DNA of 64,000 nucleotides from BCD1 sp965230565 (lineage in GTDB: Bacteria; Bacteroidota; Bacteroidia; Chitinophagales; Saprospiraceae). This document shows, piece by piece, positions 58,466 through 64,000 of the stretch. The notes under the pieces are model-generated. The model saw nothing but the letters and a program-made list of their open reading frames with translations, made no database searches and was not told where the DNA came from. Location: NCBI GenBank assembly GCA_965230565.1, contig CBDDLH010000003.1:434001-498000 (forward strand), written 5' to 3'. How positions within the stretch are numbered: the first letter of the stretch is position 1; the number at the start of each line of letters is the position of its first letter. The position numbers and the translations under genes were made by a program.

Positions 58466-61400
58466 CTAATTCTTCACAAAGCGCTTTGTAACGATCTCTC
58501 CATCATACACCACGCTAAGGATATAAATTCCATCATTGAGGGCTGACACAGGGATTGAGATTCTTTTTTGATCAGCGTCTATTATGGCGCTATACATTGT
58601 CTTACCATTCAGGGATATAATTCGTAACTCAACACCTTCTTCTTCCGATGAAGTTTCCAATGAAACCTGAAGCAAATCAGCCACTGGATTTGGATATAGT
58701 TCAACATCCAGTGCCTTATCTAAAATGGAAGTAAATGAGATTCCTGCTCCACTATCAATAAAACCATCCGTATTTGATCTGAAAACAGATATAGCGTTGG
58801 ATAAACTGAAACAACCTTGCAAATCAGATAATGGTGCACCTTGTTCCAAACCTACAATCCCATCTTCATAACTTAAGTGATAAACCGAACATGTACCTTC
58901 GCCCGCTCCATCAAAATCAACTACATCATAACTTGGTGGCAAGCCAGCAATAGAGCCATCCTCAAATGTCACTACCCATTGGCTGTTTGTACCGCTATTC
59001 CCACTTAAAGTAATCGCCCCTTCAGGAATCATATCTGCAACATCATCACCAACTTCAAACTCAAACGGACCGCCTTCCAATACGCCGCCTTCAGGTTGTG
59101 TCCTGCTCACTTCAATTGGATTGGAAAGACTATAGCAGCCTTGAATATCGGACAACTGCAATCCTGGCTCAAGTCCTGTCAAGCCATCTGCATAACTCAA
59201 GTGCCAAACTGAACATACTCCCTCACCGGCTCCGTCAAAATCAACTACCTCATAACTCGGTGGCAAGCCTGCAATCGATCCATCAGGGAAAGTCACTACC
59301 CACTGGCTGTTCGCGCCAATATTTCCGCTAAGCGTAATCGCTCCCGCTTCGATGTGATCAGCTACGCCATCGCCTACACAAAAGGCAAATGGGCCACCTG
59401 CCAAAACGCCACCTTCCGGCTGTGTCCTGCTCACTTCAATTGGATTGGAAAGACTATAGCAGCCTTGAATATCGGACAACTGCAATCCTGGCTCAAGTCC
59501 TGTCAAGCCATCTGCATAACTCAAGTGCCAAACTGAACATACTCCCTCACCGGCTCCGTCAAAATCAACTACCTCATAACTCGGTGGCAAGCCTGCAATA
59601 GAACCATCAGGGAAAGTCACTACCCATTGGCTGTTTGCTCCAATATTTCCGCTAAGCGTAATCGCTCCTGCTTCGATGTGATCAGCTACGCCATCGCCTA
59701 CACAAAAGGCAAATGGGCCACCTTCCAAAACGCCACCTTCCGGCTGTGTCCTGCTCACTTCAATTGGATTGGAAAGACTATAACAGCCTTGAATATCGGA
59801 CAACTGCAATCCTGGCTCAAGTCCTGTCAAGCCATCTGCATAACTCAAATGCCAAACTGAACATACGCCTTCACCAGCTCCGTCAAAATCAACTACCTCA
59901 TAACTCGGCGGCAAGCCTGCAATAGAACCATCAGGGAAAGTCACTACCCATTGGCTGTTCGCGCCAATATTTCCGCTAAGCGTAATCGCTCCCGCTTCGA
60001 TGTGATCAGCTACGCCATCGCCTACACAAAAGGCAAATGGGCCACCTTCCAATACGCCACCTTCCGGCTGTGTCCTGCTCACTTCAATCGGGTTGGAAAG
60101 ACTGTAACAGCCTTGAATATCGGACAACTGCAATCCTGGTTCAAGTCCAGTCAAGCCATCTGCATAACTCAAATGCCAAACAGAACATACTCCTTCGCCA
60201 GCTCCGTCAAAATCAACTACCTCATAACTCGGTGGCAAGCCTGCAATAGAGCCATCAGGGAAAGTCACTACCCATTGGCTGTTCGCACCGCTATTGCCAC
60301 TGAGGGTAATGGCTCCAGCTTCGATATGATCAGCTACGCCGTCTCCAACACAAAAGGCAAATGGCCCGCCTTCCAATACGCCGCCTTCATTAGTTTCACG
60401 AGTTACAGAAATAGCATTTGACAAACCATAACATCCCATCAAGTCAGCAACATTATTGCCCATTTCCAGGCCCATCAGACCATCTTTATACGCGATTTGC
60501 CAAATCAAACAAACACCTGCAGGCGCGCCTTCCAAATCAAAAGGCGGGGCAGCCGGAACAGCCAAAATATTGAGATCAGTATCCGTAATCACCCAGCCTA
60601 TATTGCCACCAGTTGCTCCATGTGCCATCACATCAAATGCATCTGAGGTACCGTCTCCGGCACAAATAGTCAGTTCAGTAATCGTCTCTTCATAAGAATA
60701 GGCTACCAGACCGAATGGATTATTTTCAACTGCGATACTGGTAGCAAGCGTTGGTAAAGGATCTAAATCATAAACACTTACATGGCTGTTAGGCCCGCTA
60801 TGCGTAAGATAGAGTTTGTTGTCGTCACTTGTTACGGTATAATTATGAGGCACAGAAAATGGCGCATCAACAGGATCTCCTACAATGGTATTTGTCATCA
60901 AATCAACTGTATAAGTTGCTTCTACTCCACCGTTGGAAATGTTACTTACGTAAAGATAAGTTCCTGCACTGTTCATACCCAGACCGTGTGCATTGGGTAT
61001 ATTCAGTGTTGCCACCTCCGCCAAATCCGAACGGTTTAAAACCTTTAGTTCGCTACTGAACTGGCTTGCGACATATAATTTATCATTATTTGGTGTCAAA
61101 GAAACGTGGGGGTCCAGACCTACAGCGACACGATCCATTTCTTCAAAAGTCGTTGTACTGTATTTAATAACATAATCTTCGTCTTGACTTCCAAGTAAGG
61201 AAACAAAGGCATAGGCATTATCCGGAGATATTATTACATCATGTGGTTTATACCCCATATCATACAAATCCTGAGGCAAGGCAACGGTAGCTATATTCTG
61301 AAGTGTATTGGGGTTTATGACTGAAATCGTTCTATCCAGTTCATTATTCACCCAGAGTTGCTGATTGTCGGGACTAAGCCACATATGGAATACACCACTT

Positions 61401-62380
61401 CCAGCTGCTACACTTCCAACTTCCGAAAAGTCAGCACCATCAAAGGCGACAACATACCCGCCATAATCGCCAACTAAAAGCGTATTGTTGTAACTGTTAT
61501 GAACGGCATACATAGGTTCCCCATCATTAGGCATGTCCACGGTACTCAAAACAGCATCCGTTTCACTATCGATAAAGGAAACGGTTCCTGATGCTCTGTT
61601 GGCTACCGCTACCCGATGGGCAAAATGACCCGTCAATGCCCCAATCTCGCCACCATAAGGCTGATTACGATTAACAGCAATGGAATTAGACAAACCATAA
61701 CATCCTTCCAAATCATGAATATTCATTCCCATTTCCAGTCCACTCAACCCGTCTTCATAGCTAATATGCCAAACTAAACATACCCCAGCCGGTGCGCCAT
61801 CAAAATCTACAACCTCCGGGCTTGGAGGTACACCCAGAATATTGCCCTGGTCATCCGTAATCACCCAGGCAGAAAGGCTACCACTATTACCTGTAAGGGT
61901 AATTGCATTGGCTGGAATATTATCTGCTGTTCCATCACCAACGCAAAAGTCGAATGGCCCGCCCTCAAGCATTCCTCCTTCATTGTCTGCATTGGCATTT
62001 ATTTCAATAAAATTTTCTGACAACTCATAACAACCAGATGTAAGCGGCGTTTGGAAAAGATTATCCCCTACCTGGGCAGTAAAACTTCCAATGGCTGTGA
62101 AGGAATATACCCGTACATTGCCACCAAACACACTAAAATCAATGGTACTGTTATAACTGATATAAAGAATTTCGTCTTCATCATTCACTACAACGAAAGC
62201 ATTTGGCATACCATAAGGTTTCGCTTTGAACGAAATCATAAATGGAGTACCGTCATCACAAAAAGCAGTAGTATAACCAGGCTCAACAAAAATTTCTCCC
62301 GGAATGCAGGGAAACTGGGCCTGTAGATTTGTCCATGACATCATTGTCACGAGGCTTAAAAAAAGTAATCTTGATAACAT
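58466..62380 (-). CDS. Giant secreted beta-propeller protein with seven ~108-residue repeats and T9SS sorting domain
   Basis: 1304 residues. Signal peptide 1-22 (...NLQAQ). One repeat domain sits at ~135-245 (GGMLEGGPFDFCVGDGTADN), then a YVTN/YncE-like propeller at ~248-560 (SGTVSFIDSETDAVLSTVDM, MWLSPDNQQLWVNNELDRTI, KLYVASQFSSELKVLNRSDL). A divergent repeat lies at ~570-670, four almost identical repeats at ~674-1105, and one more divergent copy to ~1213. Each repeat keeps three Cys (FCVGDG, GVCSVWHLSY, QGCYSLSN). The T9SS domain starts VELYPNPVADLLQVSLETSS. It is probably a surface adhesin or matrix protein. Confidence 0.85.
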   Translation of the reverse strand: MLSRLLFLSLVTMMSWTNLQAQFPCIPGEIFVEPGYTTAFCDDGTPFMISFKAKPYGMPNAFVVVNDEDEILYISYNSTIDFSVFGGNVRVYSFTAIGSFTAQVGDNLFQTPLTSGCYELSENFIEINANADNEGGMLEGGPFDFCVGDGTADNIPANAITLTGNSGSLSAWVITDDQGNILGVPPSPEVVDFDGAPAGVCLVWHISYEDGLSGLEMGMNIHDLEGCYGLSNSIAVNRNQPYGGEIGALTGHFAHRVAVANRASGTVSFIDSETDAVLSTVDMPNDGEPMYAVHNSYNNTLLVGDYGGYVVAFDGADFSEVGSVAAGSGVFHMWLSPDNQQLWVNNELDRTISVINPNTLQNIATVALPQDLYDMGYKPHDVIISPDNAYAFVSLLGSQDEDYVIKYSTTTFEEMDRVAVGLDPHVSLTPNNDKLYVASQFSSELKVLNRSDLAEVATLNIPNAHGLGMNSAGTYLYVSNISNGGVEATYTVDLMTNTIVGDPVDAPFSVPHNYTVTSDDNKLYLTHSGPNSHVSVYDLDPLPTLATSIAVENNPFGLVAYSYEETITELTICAGDGTSDAFDVMAHGATGGNIGWVITDTDLNILAVPAAPPFDLEGAPAGVCLIWQIAYKDGLMGLEMGNNVADLMGCYGLSNAISVTRETNEGGVLEGGPFAFCVGDGVADHIEAGAITLSGNSGANSQWVVTFPDGSIAGLPPSYEVVDFDGAGEGVCSVWHLSYADGLTGLEPGLQLSDIQGCYSLSNPIEVSRTQPEGGVLEGGPFAFCVGDGVADHIEAGAITLSGNIGANSQWVVTFPDGSIAGLPPSYEVVDFDGAGEGVCSVWHLSYADGLTGLEPGLQLSDIQGCYSLSNPIEVSRTQPEGGVLEGGPFAFCVGDGVADHIEAGAITLSGNIGANSQWVVTFPDGSIAGLPPSYEVVDFDGAGEGVCSVWHLSYADGLTGLEPGLQLSDIQGCYSLSNPIEVSRTQPEGGVLAGGPFAFCVGDGVADHIEAGAITLSGNIGANSQWVVTFPDGSIAGLPPSYEVVDFDGAGEGVCSVWHLSYADGLTGLEPGLQLSDIQGCYSLSNPIEVSRTQPEGGVLEGGPFEFEVGDDVADMIPEGAITLSGNSGTNSQWVVTFEDGSIAGLPPSYDVVDFDGAGEGTCSVYHLSYEDGIVGLEQGAPLSDLQGCFSLSNAISVFRSNTDGFIDSGAGISFTSILDKALDVELYPNPVADLLQVSLETSSEEEGVELRIISLNGKTMYSAIIDADQKRISIPVSALNDGIYILSVVYDGEIVTKRFVKN
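59065..60360 (-). repeat. Four tandem 324-bp coding repeats, nearly identical
   Basis: The period is exactly 324 bp (108 codons): the same phrases recur at 59098, 59422, 59746 and 60070. Differences between copies are a few mostly silent third-position changes and NSGANSQ versus NIGANSQ. Outer copies of the domain are much more diverged, so the central four arose by recent duplication or are homogenised by recombination. Confidence 0.93.
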
Positions 62381-62610
62381 ATGAATTCTGTTAAGTGTTA
62401 GAAATACAACAAATTAACCTTCTAATTATCACAGAATTATCACGGCCGCATAACCGTAGTATCACATGGGGTTTCTAATGGTCCGCCAGGCGACACTGAC
62501 CATAAAATCTACCCGTTCTCGATGGATTACCAATAGCCTTTTTCACTAAAAATCAAGCAAAACTGAAGTGTTTAATGTTTTTTGATTATTTCAATTCAGC
62601 ATAAAAAATA

Positions 62611-62635
62611 AGCCCGTAAGCAGTCGCTTACAGGC
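62611..62635 (-). terminator. Probable terminator after crtZ
   Basis: AGCCCGTAAGC pairs with GCTTACAGGCT (one mismatch) around AGT/C. On the minus strand it is followed by TATTTTTTAT. The 301-bp gap 62381-62681 holds nothing else recognisable. Confidence 0.7.
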
Positions 62636-62681
62636 TTTCTTGTTTAAAGTGAGTCGTTTTCACAACTTTTATCAAAATACG

Positions 62682-63140
62682 TCAACTTCTTTTGAGTTCA
62701 TCTCTGAAATATTTCCAGGGCACGAGCAACATCCCGAAACATTCTCCATGCTCTTTACCAAGATGTTTATGGTGTACCTTGTGGGCTTTCCGAATCGCCC
62801 GGAAATAAATATTGTCGGTTCTTCTGAACCACTTCACCCTTTGGTGGATGAAGATATCGTGGACGAAAAAATAACTCATTCCATAAGCAGCAATACCAAA
62901 CCCAATAGCCAATAAAATGGGATTAGCTTGAAGTGTCCCCAGGAGGATAAGAACAATAGATGGTGTTGCAAATATTAGAAAAAAGGCATCATTACGTTCA
63001 AAAACATCGTGCACCGCATGACTCTTGTCATGATGATCCTCATGCAAATTCCAAAGGATTCCATGCATTACATACTTATGTGTAAACCATGCCACAAATT
63101 CCATGGCAAAAAAGGTCACAAAAAAGATTAATACGCTCAT
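62682..63140 (-). CDS. crtZ: Beta-carotene hydroxylase, fatty-acid-hydroxylase superfamily
   Basis: A 152-residue di-iron membrane hydroxylase adding 3-OH to beta-ionone rings, giving zeaxanthin-type carotenoids. All His clusters are present: HKYVMH, HEDHHD, FVHDIFIHQ and HKVHHKH, in the spacing of CrtZ. Four helices (for example AFFLIFATPSIVLILLGTLQ) frame them. It lies in a minus-strand run behind the unknown gene and crtB. Confidence 0.92.
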   Translation of the reverse strand: MSVLIFFVTFFAMEFVAWFTHKYVMHGILWNLHEDHHDKSHAVHDVFERNDAFFLIFATPSIVLILLGTLQANPILLAIGFGIAAYGMSYFFVHDIFIHQRVKWFRRTDNIYFRAIRKAHKVHHKHLGKEHGECFGMLLVPWKYFRDELKRS

Positions 63141-63168
63141 AATTTTTTATTGTTTGTGCTGAAAATAT

Positions 63169-63675
63169 TTATATCGTTTCCCTGAATCTCTTCAATTGGT
63201 CACGTTGCTGAGCAGTCAGGTTTTTCGTTTGAAGCAGGTTGGTGGCAAAAGTTTTGAGCCATTTTTCACCGCCTTCAAATTGCTTTTTATTATTTATGAA
63301 GATCTTCAGGTCTTCCTCAATTTTTCCGTTATAACCCAGGAATGAAGGAGCATTTAACTGCACCATCATACGTATGTACCTCAACTCCGGATCTCCCGAA
63401 TCCTGACTAACTGCCTGATCTATTTTCTTTTTGCCCCTGTTGAAATACTTCAATTTCGACGTGGGCAGGTAAACATATTCGGCCATCATTGTCTCACAAA
63501 GCCCTTTATAAGCAGAGGTTAGCGGACTATTTTCATAGGATTGATTGCCGATTATTTTTTCGAGCTTCTCCTGTGTGGTCTTTCCCGCATGAAAATCTGA
63601 CCTGATCTTCTTTTCAATCACTGACGCTCCCAAAAACAAAAAAGCAATAAAGGAAAAACTCAAAAACATCTTCAT
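63169..63675 (-). CDS. Uncharacterised exported protein in carotenoid cluster
   Basis: 168 residues. A hydrophobic N-terminus (MKMFLSFSFIAFLFLGASVI) serves as a signal peptide or anchor. The rest is helical, with YKGLCETMMAEYVYLPTSKL, FNRGKKKIDQAVSQDSGDPE and LRYIRMMVQLNAPSFLGYNG. I recognise no domain; the pattern is loosely TPR-like. It sits 5 bp after crtB and 28 bp before crtZ, so it belongs to the carotenoid operon and may help pigment assembly or membrane placement. That role is inferred from position only. Confidence 0.75.
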   Translation of the reverse strand: MKMFLSFSFIAFLFLGASVIEKKIRSDFHAGKTTQEKLEKIIGNQSYENSPLTSAYKGLCETMMAEYVYLPTSKLKYFNRGKKKIDQAVSQDSGDPELRYIRMMVQLNAPSFLGYNGKIEEDLKIFINNKKQFEGGEKWLKTFATNLLQTKNLTAQQRDQLKRFRETI

Positions 63676-63680
63676 TTCAA

Positions 63681-64000
63681 CTATAATAAGTTAAGTTTAG
63701 TATTTACGTAAGACTTCATCAAGAGTCCCATCTTTGCATAATTGGGTACTCGTATACGTGTACTCATGATCTCCCTGGAAGGAGTATTCTTCAGTTTCTT
63801 CAACAAACGGCTATAATAAATATAGGCCGTGTAAACTCCAAATTTAGAGGTTGCCGGCAATTTTATTATCCCGGCATAAGCCTTTCTGAAATCCTCCTCA
63901 ATTTCGGCTATGATTTCCTCCTTTGTTCCGGGATCCAGATTCCGAAGGTCGACATTTGGAAAATAACTTCTGTTCAGCAACTCAATGTCACTCTTAAGAT
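63681..64000 (-). CDS. crtB: Phytoene synthase, C-terminal part (cut by window end)
   Basis: Condenses two geranylgeranyl diphosphates to phytoene. Only the last ~106 residues are present; the frame is open to base 64000. Visible family segments are LKSDIELLNRSYFPNVDL, IAEIEEDFRKAYAGIIKLPA, SKFGVYTAYIYYSRLLKKLK and the ending MGLLMKSYVNTKLNLL. The substrate-binding aspartate motifs lie outside the window. It leads the operon crtB-unknown-crtZ. Confidence 0.88.
   Translation of the reverse strand, partial: LKSDIELLNRSYFPNVDLRNLDPGTKEEIIAEIEEDFRKAYAGIIKLPATSKFGVYTAYIYYSRLLKKLKNTPSREIMSTRIRVPNYAKMGLLMKSYVNTKLNLL

Noticed and set aside
59098..60421. Several similar plus-strand reading frames (MGHLPKRH..., about 70 residues each)
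   Set aside because: They are antisense shadows of the four 324-bp repeats in the propeller gene; they recur every 324 bp only because the coding strand repeats.

Overview
The window looks like a chromosome segment of a Bacteroidota bacterium, most likely of the Saprospiria or a related aquatic or sludge lineage. The evidence is genes ending in type IX secretion (T9SS) C-terminal sorting domains (YPNP/VFPNP-type), promoters of the Bacteroidota form TTTG-N~20-TAnnTTTG, few Shine-Dalgarno sites, the futalosine menaquinone gene mqnC, a carotenoid crtB/crtZ cluster, a GT117/DUF2723 protein, an Omp28-like protein, and many ECF sigma factors paired with membrane-anchored C-terminal barrel proteins. 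The placement is inferred from gene content only.

Layout. 0-3.4 kb: end of an FtsX/LolD-type ABC exporter and an outer-membrane porin. 3.5-6.1 kb: an ECF sigma gene broken by a frameshift, its membrane-anchored barrel partner and a lipoprotein. 6.3-8.9 kb: yicC-gmk-apaG plus a secreted protein. 9-14.2 kb: RidA, lpxK, an acyltransferase, a GT2 glycosyltransferase and a sigma factor. 14.3-16.7 kb: a small lipoprotein, a T9SS esterase with a frameshifted tail, and a barrel protein. 16.8-25.2 kb: a MITE-like palindrome, a sigma-like/TPR pair, an adenylate cyclase, a lipoprotein, a second sigma/barrel pair, a BASS transporter and two Hsp20 genes. 25.3-34.7 kb: exported TPR-CHAT protein, dnaB, S8 protease, another ECF sigma factor, an XRE regulator and DUF1963. 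34.8-41.2 kb: queD-like gene, two T9SS proteins, an FAD oxidoreductase and a membrane polyferredoxin split by a frameshift. 41.4-48.6 kb: mqnC, purine nucleoside phosphorylase, GNAT, TPR protein, UPF1-like helicase and rlmN. 48.8-58.3 kb: htpG, M28 peptidase, GT117 protein, a DUF4834-like micro-protein, RluA, RsmG and tRNA-Ala(GGC). 58.4-64 kb: a 1304-residue beta-propeller protein with nearly identical 324-bp repeats, then crtZ, an unknown gene and partial crtB on the minus strand.

The most unusual material is intergenic. Several gaps are patchworks of short self-similar word repeats (AACCAGCAACC, CGCAAGGAACGCAAAGG, AATATCGAATATCC, ACGGTGG, CACTTTG, ATCAATCT, TTCGTGCATTAGTGGC). Some are interrupted by GC-rich CCTGCC...GGCAGG palindromes, and five loci carry a near-invariant 33-34 bp palindrome, AGAAATACTATTTTT/AAAAATAGTATTTCT. 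Three composite loci share the same module order. A second theme is transcription: five sigma-like genes lie within 28 kb, and several genes have a TAnnTTTG box only 4-5 nt before the ATG, which predicts leaderless mRNAs. No phage, IS transposase, CRISPR array or recognisable defence island was found. Three genes look frameshifted, which may be assembly indels.
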